From positions 1 to 64,000 of the forward strand of contig PBEF01000003.1 of assembly GCA_002717625.1 (NCBI GenBank): 64,000 nt of DNA, in the 5' to 3' direction. Every line of letters starts with the position of its first letter. Positions within the stretch are counted from its first letter, which is position 1. This stretch comes from Fidelibacterota bacterium (GTDB lineage Bacteria > Fidelibacterota > Marinisomatia > SCGC-AAA003-L08 > D37C17). The translations under genes and the position numbers were made by a program. Positions 1 to 8,072 of this stretch are shown piece by piece. A model generated the notes under the pieces. The model had not been told where the DNA came from. It saw only the letters and a list, made by a program, of their open reading frames with translations, and searched no databases.

Positions 1-39
1 AGGAATCTAATAATTAATTTAAATTGTGCATATATTTTT

Positions 40-111
40 GGCCCGTTCGTCTAGTGGTTAGGACCCAGGGTTTTCATCTCTGTAACAGGAGTTCGATTCT
101 CCTACGGGCTA
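40..111 (+). tRNA. tRNA-Glu (anticodon UUC)
   Basis: The cloverleaf folds by eye. The acceptor stem is GGCCCGT with ACGGGCT (a G-U at pair 1-72), the anticodon stem is CAGGG/CTCTG around loop TTTTCAT, and the T stem is AGGAG/CTCCT around loop TTCGATT. The anticodon TTC reads glutamate codons. The discriminator A at 111 is followed by CG, so the 3' CCA is not encoded and must be added by a CCA-adding enzyme. A terminator hairpin starts 3 bases downstream. Confidence 0.95.
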
Positions 112-113
112 CG

Positions 114-149
114 AAAAATGCTCAGATCTTATCTGGGCATTTTTCTTTT
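114..149 (+). terminator. Rho-independent terminator after tRNA-Glu
   Basis: A 14-bp stem (114-127 with 131-144, one G-U pair) closes a 3-base loop CTT and is followed by a T-rich run. It ends the tRNA transcript and separates it from the hydrolase gene at 187. Confidence 0.85.
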
Positions 150-186
150 ATATTAAAATTTTAGATAGTTACGTAAATTTAAATAA

Positions 187-1251
187 ATGAAATTTATCAA
201 ATCTTACATACGTGCTATACAATATGTTATTAGCTTAGCAACATTTAAAGAAGAAAATATTCCTACACTAAAATTTAATGATGAATATTATCCAGGATTA
301 AATGGTGAAAATACTATTGTAAGAATTTTTTATTCTAATAATAAGTCAAATCAATCAATTATTATTTTTCCTGGAGCATCACCATATGCAGAAGAGCATC
401 CCGGGATGCTGATGTTAGGCAACAGTTTAAGAAATGCTGGCTATAATGTATATCTACCTAGAGTTCCAGCATTAAAAAAATTGAAATTAGAAAAAGAAAA
501 TATTGATTGGTTCGCACATTGTTATCAAAAATTAGTAAAACATAAAATAGGTCATAAAGATAATATTATGATTGTTGGTTTAAGTTATGGAGGAGCTTCT
601 CTACTGCGTGCAACATTAGATAAGCGTATGCAATCTCCAAAACCTAAATCTATTTTATCTTATGGTACATATTACTCTATTAATACCGCTCTTGATTTTT
701 TTATAACAGGAGTAATTAAATATAAAAATAAAACTTATAACATTACACCACATGAATGGGGTCCAATCGTTATGTTTTATAATTTTATACATACTATTGA
801 TATACCCTATGATAATATTAAAATTCAAAATATTCTTAAGTATCGTATTCAAGATAAGCATGAAGAAGTTAAAATAAAAATGGATACACTCAAAAGTGGT
901 AAAGAAAAACAATTTATTCAAAATATTTTAGATGGAAGATTAACTAAAGAAATGGAAAAAATGGTTAAAGAAATGGTTAAAAATAATCTTGACCTTTTGG
1001 AATATTTATCACCTGAAAAATGGATTAAATCAATTGATAATAAAGTGTTTATTATGCATGGCGCAAATGACTCTATGGTTCCATTTACAGAATCAACATA
1101 TCTACATGACAATTTACAAAATAGTACTTTATTAATTTCTTTTTTATATGAGCATCGTGAAATTTCAACAGATAGAGGTATACTCTTTAAAATCAAAGAA
1201 TTTATAAAACTCATTCAATTTAATGCTCAATATATACGATATAATTTATGA
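187..1251 (+). CDS. Alpha/beta hydrolase family protein
   Basis: A 354-aa hydrolase with an alpha/beta fold. Residues 61-66 (FPGASP) fit the oxyanion-hole strand, GLSYGG at 131-136 is the nucleophile elbow with Ser133, HGAND at 291-295 supplies the likely acid Asp295, and His323 in YEHRE is the likely third catalytic residue. The middle (about 165-275) is a helical lid rich in Lys and Glu. There is no signal peptide, so it is probably cytoplasmic. The substrate cannot be told; an esterase, lipase or thioesterase is possible. It overlaps the next gene by 4 bases (ATGA), so the two are probably co-translated. No clear promoter is seen in the 37 bases before the start. Confidence 0.75.
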   Translation: MKFIKSYIRAIQYVISLATFKEENIPTLKFNDEYYPGLNGENTIVRIFYSNNKSNQSIIIFPGASPYAEEHPGMLMLGNSLRNAGYNVYLPRVPALKKLKLEKENIDWFAHCYQKLVKHKIGHKDNIMIVGLSYGGASLLRATLDKRMQSPKPKSILSYGTYYSINTALDFFITGVIKYKNKTYNITPHEWGPIVMFYNFIHTIDIPYDNIKIQNILKYRIQDKHEEVKIKMDTLKSGKEKQFIQNILDGRLTKEMEKMVKEMVKNNLDLLEYLSPEKWIKSIDNKVFIMHGANDSMVPFTESTYLHDNLQNSTLLISFLYEHREISTDRGILFKIKEFIKLIQFNAQYIRYNL

Positions 1252-1889
1252 AAATACAATCATTCCAAGGAGGATATGATAAAAATTTTACCTACATAGT
1301 TTGGTGTCAACAAACTAAACTAGCAGCTATTATTGATCCTTCTACGGAGATTAATCCTATTATTGAATATATCGAGAATCATGATTTAATACTATCAAAA
1401 ATCTTCATTACACATACACACCATGATCATATCGCATATTTAAATGATTTTTTAGACTTATTTAACAATATTATTATATACTGCTATCACCAACCTATTA
1501 ATCTAAAGAATGATTTTATTGGATTAAATGATAATGAAATGATTATGGTAGGCAATCAAGAATTAACTGCAATTTATACACCAGGACACTTAAGCGATAG
1601 TATGTGTTTTTGGAACAAAGAACATCATATGCTATTTACCGGAGATACTATGTTTGTTGGAAGAACAGGAAGAACTAAAAGTCCATCAAGCAATATTAAA
1701 CAATTATATGATAGCGTTTATAATAAAATTCTTATTTTACCCAAGAAAACTATGATATATCCTGGACATCATTATGGATGTTATCCCTGTATTACAATCC
1801 AAAAAAATATTGAGCTATTTAACTTCTTTTCATGCAAAACCTTTAAAGAATTTTGTGTAATTATGAAAAATTTTGAAAAAAATCGATAA
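1248..1889 (+). CDS. MBL-fold metallo-hydrolase (glyoxalase II / persulfide dioxygenase-like)
   Basis: A 213-aa metallo-beta-lactamase-fold protein. Metal ligands are visible: THTHHDH at 55-61 (HxHxDH), His114 in TPGHLSD, Asp133 in TGDTMF and His174 in YPGHHYG. The order and spacing match the GloB/ETHE1 group, which hydrolyses glutathione thioesters or oxidises persulfides. The run TGDTMFVGRTGRT and the YPGH motif lean toward the persulfide-dioxygenase-like branch, but the substrate is unproven. It lacks the C-terminal glyoxalase II domain. It is translationally coupled to the alpha/beta hydrolase, which suggests a joint role in thioester or small-molecule detoxification. Confidence 0.75.
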   Translation: MKIQSFQGGYDKNFTYIVWCQQTKLAAIIDPSTEINPIIEYIENHDLILSKIFITHTHHDHIAYLNDFLDLFNNIIIYCYHQPINLKNDFIGLNDNEMIMVGNQELTAIYTPGHLSDSMCFWNKEHHMLFTGDTMFVGRTGRTKSPSSNIKQLYDSVYNKILILPKKTMIYPGHHYGCYPCITIQKNIELFNFFSCKTFKEFCVIMKNFEKNR

Positions 1890-1957
1890 ATAATACCTCA
1901 AAAATTAGCTTTTTAAGAAAAAAATATCACTTTTTTTAAATTTAACTATAATAATAC

Positions 1958-1986
1958 TTGTTTTTATGACGAGAAAGATATATAAT
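1958..1986 (+). promoter_or_regulatory. Sigma-70-type promoter of the two-repeat protein gene
   Basis: A -35 box TTGTTT (1958-1963) and a perfect -10 box TATAAT (1981-1986) are 17 bases apart. Transcription would start near 1993, giving a leader of about 50 bases to the ATG at 2042. It is the best promoter match I found in the window. The rest of the 152-base gap (1890-2041) is AT-rich with no other clear feature. Confidence 0.7.
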
Positions 1987-2041
1987 TAGTTCTGAACTTT
2001 ATTAAAAAATTAAAATTAATATAATAGAAGGAGAAGTTATT

Positions 2042-2269
2042 ATGGCAGATAAAGTTGCAAAAACAGGTGTTTCAAAAGAAAAAGGCTATTTATACTATTT
2101 AGGTAAAGATGGTAATGTTTGGGCATCAAGAATGGCTAGAGGTAACGATAAAGGTGGTGATAAAAAATGTGTTGCTGAACCTGGTGTTACTAGAGAAAAT
2201 GGTTGGTTATATTTCATCGATAAAGATGGTGATGTTTCTAGATCAAAAATGGCTAGAGGTAGAAAATAG
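2042..2269 (+). CDS. Small two-repeat protein of unknown function
   Basis: A 75-aa basic protein built from two 26-residue repeats, residues 9-34 and 48-73. Each has the pattern GV(S/T)-x-x-x-G-(Y/W)-L-Y, then K-D-G-(N/D)-V and a closing MARG. The 13-residue linker is rich in Gly and Lys and holds the only Cys (43). There is no signal peptide or membrane segment. The start is secure: AAGGAG at 2028-2033 sits 8 bases before the ATG. A strong promoter, strong ribosome site and private terminator mark it as a monocistronic, highly expressed gene. Proteins of this repeat type occur as uncharacterised proteins in other bacteria, from memory. The aromatic-plus-basic pattern could suit nucleic acid or beta-hairpin packing, but I do not assign a function. 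Confidence 0.85.
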   Translation: MADKVAKTGVSKEKGYLYYLGKDGNVWASRMARGNDKGGDKKCVAEPGVTRENGWLYFIDKDGDVSRSKMARGRK

Positions 2270-2297
2270 TATAACTAATTCTGCTTAAGTAAAAAAT

Positions 2298-2332
2298 AAA
2301 CCCCCTTTAATTTTATTAAAGGGGGTTTTTTT
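2298..2332 (+). terminator. Rho-independent terminator after the two-repeat protein gene
   Basis: A perfect 14-bp stem (2298-2311 with 2315-2328) with five consecutive C-G pairs, loop TTT, then a run of T. It is the strongest terminator in the window. It ends only a few bases before the ATG of the outer-membrane gene at 2336, so it also lies in the leader of that gene. Confidence 0.93.
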
Positions 2333-2335
2333 ATT

Positions 2336-3550
2336 ATGTTAAATTATAAATACATACTTATTTACTATATATTTGGTTTATTAATTTCATCTCCAATTAC
2401 AAATATTCTAATTATTGGAAATAAAATAACTCAAGAGCAATTTATTCTAGATACAATTCAGCATTCTATAGGGGATACAATTAATCCTGAACTTGCTAAT
2501 CAGGATATGCTAGATTTATATGAAACTGGTCTATTTGAAGATGTTACAATTTATGCACCAGAAGATACAACATATTCTATCATATTATCTGAAAAAAAAT
2601 ATAATACATTTAAACCATCAATAGATAAAGATGATATCATAGGCATGGCATTTGGAGGAGGCCTTATATTTGATAATATTAATGGAGAAAATAAAAAATT
2701 TGAACTGAGTGCTCTTTTTGGAGATCACTCTTTATATAGTTTAAAATATTTGAATCCAAGGTTAAAACAAACAAAAGATAGCTTACAAATCAATATCTAC
2801 AATAAACAATTTGAAAATATTGAAAAAGAATATCTTATAAATAGAGTTGCCTTAGAATCATCTATTAATTTCATAATTAATAAACAGCAAACTATTAACT
2901 TAAAATTCGATAATCAATATAATCAAGTTTATATTCAACAAAATGATTATGAGTATAACAACTATTCATTAGGCATTAAATGCTTATTTCAACAATATCA
3001 AAATCCAAACCAAAATTATAGTAATACCGTAGCTTTATATTATAAAGGAACTATTTTTGATAAATATTACCCTAATAATAATGAATTTGGATTAATCAAT
3101 AAATACTATATCCCAATATTAAAAAATAAAATAAAATATCGCCTATTAATTAAAAATCAAATTAAAATTAACTTTAATAATATAATTCCAAGATATAATA
3201 AAACATATATTGGTACAGAAAACTATGTTAGGGGATATAAAGCTAATCCAATGGATAATCATATTGAGGTACAGAATAAATTAAAATGGAATAATATAAT
3301 AACATCTACAATACAACTTGAAACATTACTAGTAAAAAAATCTAATATGAATATTGAATTTCTATTATTTATAGATTTAGGATTAGGCTCTAATGATTAT
3401 AAAAAATTTCTTACAAAAAATAAAGTGAAAAGTTTTGGTACAGGACTTCGCCTACATTATATCAAACTAGTGAATGTTGATTTATGTTTAGGAGTTAATC
3501 CATATGGAGAAAAAGAATTTCATGCTATTGTTCATACAAAAAAATTCTAG
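2336..3550 (+). CDS. Omp85/BamA-TamA-like outer-membrane protein with a single POTRA domain
   Basis: A 404-aa protein. Residues 1-22 look like a signal peptide. Residues 24-88 read as one POTRA domain: an I-x-I-x-GN-x-x-T start, then a DLYETGLFEDV stretch and a short strand ending in SEKK. The rest is amphipathic beta strands typical of a 16-strand barrel. VRGY at 298-301 fits the conserved L6-loop motif of Omp85 proteins, and the last residue is Phe, the usual outer-membrane barrel signal. BamA normally has about five POTRAs and about 800 aa, so this is a short relative, not BamA itself. It may insert or secrete a partner, or be a porin-like protein. It starts right behind a strong terminator and overlaps plsY (opposite strand) by 4 bases. 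Confidence 0.75.
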   Translation: MLNYKYILIYYIFGLLISSPITNILIIGNKITQEQFILDTIQHSIGDTINPELANQDMLDLYETGLFEDVTIYAPEDTTYSIILSEKKYNTFKPSIDKDDIIGMAFGGGLIFDNINGENKKFELSALFGDHSLYSLKYLNPRLKQTKDSLQINIYNKQFENIEKEYLINRVALESSINFIINKQQTINLKFDNQYNQVYIQQNDYEYNNYSLGIKCLFQQYQNPNQNYSNTVALYYKGTIFDKYYPNNNEFGLINKYYIPILKNKIKYRLLIKNQIKINFNNIIPRYNKTYIGTENYVRGYKANPMDNHIEVQNKLKWNNIITSTIQLETLLVKKSNMNIEFLLFIDLGLGSNDYKKFLTKNKVKSFGTGLRLHYIKLVNVDLCLGVNPYGEKEFHAIVHTKKF

Positions 3551-4167
3551 TTAAATAACCGTTTAAATAGCATAACTTTTTCAAATCTATTTTCATTGCC
3601 TGCAATCATTCTTTTAATATTTTCTCTATGAGTATAAAATAAAAATATAGCAACTCCAATAGTAAAATATCCAAATGCTGAAAATATGGATTGAGGATAT
3701 TGCAAAATAGTTATAATAACCAATGCTATACCTGCACTAATGGTGCTTAAGCCTACAAAACCAGTTATAACCAATACGATTAACCATGTACTAAAAATAT
3801 AAATAAAACTAGACGGAAAAATTGCTAAAACAACTCCAATTAAAGTTCCTGCACCTTTTCCACCTTTAAAATTATAAAAAATTGGAAACACATGTCCTAA
3901 AACTGCAGCAATACCAAAACAAATTTGAGCAAATGCAATATTATTATCAATATAATGAGAAAATAATATAATAGGTAAATAGCCTTTAAATATATCAATC
4001 AACACCGTCCCTAATGCAAAAACAGGACCAACACTACGTAATGCATTAGTTCCTCCAGCATTACCGCTACCCATTTTTCTAATATCAATATTATTAATTT
4101 TCCCTAATAATAAACTTCCTGATATTGAACCAAATAGATAACTAATAATAATAAATAGATATAACAT
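3547..4167 (-). CDS. plsY: Glycerol-3-phosphate acyltransferase PlsY (acyl-phosphate dependent)
   Basis: A 206-aa integral membrane protein with about five to six membrane segments. It carries the three PlsY motifs: GSGNAGGTNALRSVG near 33-47, the DIFKGYLP stretch, and GGKGAGTLIG in the third cytoplasmic loop. PlsY transfers an acyl group from acyl-phosphate to sn-glycerol-3-phosphate, the first step of phospholipid synthesis in most bacteria. It lies 2 bases after the FakA-FakB fusion gene on the same strand. The fusion is predicted to make acyl-phosphate, so the pair forms a plausible pathway. PlsX is not in the window. Confidence 0.95.
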   Translation of the reverse strand: MLYLFIIISYLFGSISGSLLLGKINNIDIRKMGSGNAGGTNALRSVGPVFALGTVLIDIFKGYLPIILFSHYIDNNIAFAQICFGIAAVLGHVFPIFYNFKGGKGAGTLIGVVLAIFPSSFIYIFSTWLIVLVITGFVGLSTISAGIALVIITILQYPQSIFSAFGYFTIGVAIFLFYTHRENIKRMIAGNENRFEKVMLFKRLFN

Positions 4168-4169
4168 AA

Positions 4170-5984
4170 TTATTCTTCCAAATTTGTTTTTTGCAATCCA
4201 ATCACCATTGCTCCTGGGCCTGCATGCGCACCTAAACCTCCACCTAATTCTAATAAATAATTAGAACTAATATTAGGGAATTTAGCCAAAATATGTCTTT
4301 CTAAATTTTGACCTTTACTTTTACAATTTGCATGCGCAATTAACATCCTATAATTATAATCAGGATTTATTTTTTTATCTAAAAAACGTGAAAATTTTGA
4401 AATCACATGTGATTTCCCAAATAAAACACCAGCAGCTTTTAGTTTACCAACTTTATTAGCGGTTAGTATAGGTGTTAATCTAAATAAATTTGCTATTGTT
4501 TTTACCTTTTGAGGAACTCTTCCTCCTTTTACAGCATAACTTAAATCATGCAATAATAAATATATTTGTGTTTCTGCTTTTTTAATATTTATTTGCTTAA
4601 GAATTTCATCATATGGCTTTCCTTCTTGCTTTAAGTCAACTGCATGCATCGCTAATAAACCCATTCCAACTGATGCAGAAGCTGAGTCTATAATATTAAT
4701 ATTACTAGCCTTTGTAGATTTAGAACCATTAATTGCAGATTGATATGTTCCGCTTAATTTTGAAGATAAATGTAAAGAAATAATATTATTATAATGAGAT
4801 GCAACAAAATCATACATTTTAATAAAATCTCGCGCTGTAGGCTGAGATGTTTTCGGGTGATTAGGATCAACAGCCATCTGATCATAAAATTCTTTAACGG
4901 TTTGAGTTACCTTATCTATATGCTGCTGTCTTCCAAAACTATATTTAACAGGTACAACATGAATCTCTTTTAAATACTCATCTGGTAAATCTGCGCCTGA
5001 ATCTGTTACAATAGCAATAGAACTGGCACCATGATGATGAATTGATTTTTCCTGCTTAGTCATATCATCTACTTTTTTATCAATAACATTACCATATACA
5101 CTACACATTTTAAATAATTTAGCTGGATAATTAGTATGTATATGTACTTTAACTTTTTTTTGAGAACCTGCAATCACCATACTATCACCAAAATCTTTAA
5201 TTTTTGATTTTAATTCTTTTCTACTAATATTTTCTCCTGTAACGACACATTCAGTACAAAATTTATTTTCGATTTTAAAATCTATATCTTTATGTAAATT
5301 TTCGATTTTTTCTAACTGATAACTGATATCTAAATGGGTAGTTTGTATTCTACCTCCACGGCCTTGTTCTAAAACATTTAAAACTCCTTGAATCAATAAT
5401 ACAAAACCTAATGCTCCTGAATCCACTACATCTGATTTTTTTAAAATTTTTAATATAGTTTTAGTAGACTTTAAAGATTTCTCAGCTTCTATAAAAATAT
5501 GTTTTACAAATGATATAAAATCTTGGGAATTATTTTTTGTAAACTCTTGTGCTTTATCTGAAACATCACGCATCACTGTAATAATTGTTCCTTCTTCAGG
5601 ATTAACAAGTGATTCAATTGCACTTTCATAGCCTTGCTTTAATCCTGCAGAGAATTGTTCTACATTAATGCTTTCTAATCCATTAAAGGATTTATGCATA
5701 CCATAATAAAATTGAGCAATAATGGTGCCAGAATTCCCACGTGCTGATTCTAATGCAGTATTTGCGATGAGGGACATTGTATCATCAGCTCGCTCGGGAA
5801 TTTGATTTTTAAGATCTGTAATGATAGGCATTAAAGTAAATGCCATATTGGTTCCAGTATCTCCATCAGGAACGGGAAAAACATTAATTTCATCTAATGT
5901 CTTTTGGTGTGCAATTAAATTTTTAATACCAATTGAAATTGCCTGATATAATCTATCTCCATTTAAATATTCTATTTTAACCAT
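4170..5984 (-). CDS. Fatty acid kinase FakA-FakB fusion (DhaL/DAK2 plus DegV domains)
   Basis: A 604-aa cytoplasmic protein. Residues 1-205 are a DhaL/DAK2 kinase domain: NVFPVPDGDTGTNM at 34-47 (Mg-ATP Asp residues 40 and 42), RGNSGTI at 81-87 and VVDSGALGF at 185-193. Residues 230-310 match the FakA middle domain with FCTE (Cys242) and KVHIHT (His280, His282). Residues 320-604 are a DegV (FakB-type) lipid-binding domain: TDSGADLP at 326-333, TSQPT at 378-382 and SSKLSGTYQSA at 406-416. In Firmicutes, FakA and FakB are separate proteins that phosphorylate free fatty acids to acyl-phosphate. Here kinase and carrier are one chain, next to plsY. It overlaps the upstream glycosyltransferase gene by 8 bases. 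Confidence 0.85.
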   Translation of the reverse strand: MVKIEYLNGDRLYQAISIGIKNLIAHQKTLDEINVFPVPDGDTGTNMAFTLMPIITDLKNQIPERADDTMSLIANTALESARGNSGTIIAQFYYGMHKSFNGLESINVEQFSAGLKQGYESAIESLVNPEEGTIITVMRDVSDKAQEFTKNNSQDFISFVKHIFIEAEKSLKSTKTILKILKKSDVVDSGALGFVLLIQGVLNVLEQGRGGRIQTTHLDISYQLEKIENLHKDIDFKIENKFCTECVVTGENISRKELKSKIKDFGDSMVIAGSQKKVKVHIHTNYPAKLFKMCSVYGNVIDKKVDDMTKQEKSIHHHGASSIAIVTDSGADLPDEYLKEIHVVPVKYSFGRQQHIDKVTQTVKEFYDQMAVDPNHPKTSQPTARDFIKMYDFVASHYNNIISLHLSSKLSGTYQSAINGSKSTKASNINIIDSASASVGMGLLAMHAVDLKQEGKPYDEILKQINIKKAETQIYLLLHDLSYAVKGGRVPQKVKTIANLFRLTPILTANKVGKLKAAGVLFGKSHVISKFSRFLDKKINPDYNYRMLIAHANCKSKGQNLERHILAKFPNISSNYLLELGGGLGAHAGPGAMVIGLQKTNLEE

Positions 5985-7104
5985 ATAATTTTAAAAATTT
6001 ATATATTTTTAAATTATCAAACCATCTATGAAATTGATTTAATAACTGTTTTTTATTTAATGAATTGCTTTGAATGCTATCAAATACTTGATTAAAACTA
6101 TTATCATTTAAATATTTATATAATTTACTATTATTTTGCACAACAGAGGACATAATTTCTGAACTTTTCTTATCCCAATTAGAATCTATAATAGTATATA
6201 ATTGTTTTAAATCTATATATGCTTGAGTATCAATATATAAATCATCAAATATCTTTTTATTATTAATATTATTCATTCTAAATCCAGTACCAAGATATAT
6301 CCTTTGTTCCGCCCTAGATGATGGATAAACCAAAATTTCATCAATACTATATACTCCATGATATTTAGCCAGCTTCTGTAAAAAATAAAAATCTTCTGTT
6401 GCTTTTTTTATAGGCATTCCACCAATAGATACATAGGCTTTCATTGAACAAACCATAGCTGATCCCATGCTAACAAATCCATAAATTGATCCTGTATTTT
6501 TAATATTTATCGCCATATCCTTTAATAAGGTCTCATACTCTATAATTGCCTTATTAATTATAGGATTATGATTTTTTTGATGTTTAAAATTAATAACAGC
6601 TGCTTGAAATCTTTTTTCTTTATATTCTTTGATAATAATTTTAAGATAATTTTTATTTACAAGAGTATCAGCATCAAGAGAAAAAAATAAACTACTAGTT
6701 TTAGAAAATTTAATACAATAATCCATACCAATCTTACGAGCCAAGCCAACGCCTGCACTCCTTTCATTAAAAGAATATTTATTAGAAAAACAATCCATAA
6801 CAATCAATTCAAAATTATAATTATTATTAATAATTTGATTATAAGTAGATTGGTTGTTATGTTTAATCTTTATAGAGGCATTGGCAGGATTATTGATAAC
6901 AATTACAACTAATGTATTTTGTAATAAATTGATACTTTGCTCGTTGATCGAGTTTAAAGTTTTCTCAATATATAATTGTTCATTATATGCTGGAATAATA
7001 ATAAAATAATTATATATAGATTTTAAAGGTTTCGTATGTGGCTTAAATAAACCACGAAAAAAAAAATTTTGATAATATTTATATAAAGTCCGAGAAAATT
7101 GCAT
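5977..7104 (-). CDS. Family 2-type glycosyltransferase
   Basis: A 375-aa GT-A fold glycosyltransferase. The N-terminal half carries FIIIPAYNEQ (about residues 34-43), the usual start of GT2 enzymes, and a DADT motif that supplies the DxD metal and nucleotide-sugar ligand. No clear membrane segment is seen. Donor and acceptor are unknown. It is sandwiched between miaA (sharing one base, TAATG) and the FakA-FakB fusion, so it is probably co-transcribed with them. A run of ten A on the + strand (7057-7066) lies near its 5' end and encodes consecutive Phe codons. Confidence 0.75.
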   Translation of the reverse strand: MQFSRTLYKYYQNFFFRGLFKPHTKPLKSIYNYFIIIPAYNEQLYIEKTLNSINEQSINLLQNTLVVIVINNPANASIKIKHNNQSTYNQIINNNYNFELIVMDCFSNKYSFNERSAGVGLARKIGMDYCIKFSKTSSLFFSLDADTLVNKNYLKIIIKEYKEKRFQAAVINFKHQKNHNPIINKAIIEYETLLKDMAINIKNTGSIYGFVSMGSAMVCSMKAYVSIGGMPIKKATEDFYFLQKLAKYHGVYSIDEILVYPSSRAEQRIYLGTGFRMNNINNKKIFDDLYIDTQAYIDLKQLYTIIDSNWDKKSSEIMSSVVQNNSKLYKYLNDNSFNQVFDSIQSNSLNKKQLLNQFHRWFDNLKIYKFLKLYG

Positions 7105-8024
7105 TAACTTGTTTGATTCAAAGAAGAATTAATTATTGATTCAATATCTTTTATTTGATTTTTATTAAACCAATTAATTTTAATGCCTCGCTTTTCCATT
7201 CTTCTAAAAAATGTCATTTGACGCTTTGCAAATTTATTAATTCCTATATTAATTAAATTAACCATTTCAGAATAATTAATTTGATTTAATAAATACTGAC
7301 CTATAAATTTGTATTCTAATCCAAAATAATCGAGGCGTTTATAGTCTAAGCCTGAGGCAATTAAATTTTCTACTTCGGCTATCATTCCTTGTTCTAATCT
7401 AGAATGCAATCTCACTTTAATAGAATCTAAAATAAGGGGTCTATCAACTTGCAAACCTATTACTATTGCATAATCTAAAATACTATTTCCAAGATTACTC
7501 ATATTAATCTTCTTTTTATCCTCTAAGATTTCAATTGAACGAATAAGACGACGCTTAGAGGTATGGTAATCTTCTTTAAATTCATTTTTATTCAACTTTA
7601 ATAAATATGTTGTTAACTCTTGAATTGTTTTTCGTTCTAATTTTTGCCTTAGCTTAATATTCGGTATTGTATTTGGTATTTTATAATCTAATAATACTGA
7701 TTCAATATACAGTCCCGTACCTCCACAGATAATAGGAATTTTATTGTTGGATTTAATCTTTTTAATAGCATTATGACAATCTTGCTTAAAATGAAATACG
7801 CTGTAATCTTCATTGGGATTCAAAATATCAATTAAATGATGCTTAATTATATTATTATCAATTTGATATTCCTCTAAATCCTTGCCTGTTCCAATATCCA
7901 TACCCCTATAAATCTGCCTAGAATCTGCAGAAATAATTTCACCTTTAAATTGTGAAGCAAGAGATACTGCAAGCGCTGTCTTTCCAGAAGCTGTTGGACC
8001 TAAAATAACAATAAAATGATTCAT
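7104..8024 (-). CDS. miaA: tRNA dimethylallyltransferase MiaA
   Basis: A 306-aa enzyme that adds a dimethylallyl group to A37 of tRNAs reading UNN codons. The P-loop GPTASGKT (9-16) and the nearby SADSRQIYRGMDIGTGK stretch are diagnostic; the GGTGLYIES motif and the basic C-terminal tRNA-binding part are also present. Length is normal for the family. It is the first gene of a four-gene minus-strand group that runs through the glycosyltransferase and FakA-FakB genes to plsY. The 48-base gap before it shows no clear promoter. Confidence 0.97.
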   Translation of the reverse strand: MNHFIVILGPTASGKTALAVSLASQFKGEIISADSRQIYRGMDIGTGKDLEEYQIDNNIIKHHLIDILNPNEDYSVFHFKQDCHNAIKKIKSNNKIPIICGGTGLYIESVLLDYKIPNTIPNIKLRQKLERKTIQELTTYLLKLNKNEFKEDYHTSKRRLIRSIEILEDKKKINMSNLGNSILDYAIVIGLQVDRPLILDSIKVRLHSRLEQGMIAEVENLIASGLDYKRLDYFGLEYKFIGQYLLNQINYSEMVNLINIGINKFAKRQMTFFRRMEKRGIKINWFNKNQIKDIESIINSSLNQTS

Positions 8025-8072
8025 ATGATATGCAATAGCATTATTAGCATAATAATTAAATTAAATAAAAAA

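Noticed and set aside
655-1214. Two long minus-strand open frames under the hydrolase gene
   Set aside because: They lie wholly inside the coding hydrolase frame, have no family features and no ribosome site; they are shadows.
4399-4416. An 18-base perfect palindrome, GAAATCACATGTGATTTC
   Set aside because: It lies inside the FakA-FakB gene and encodes normal DegV residues; it resembles a CRP-like site, but no promoter or gene start is near.
7057-7066. Run of ten A near the 5' end of the glycosyltransferase gene, a possible phase-variable tract
   Set aside because: Similar runs occur throughout this AT-rich sequence (for example ten T at 52908-52917 in lpxB), so it needs population data to mean anything.
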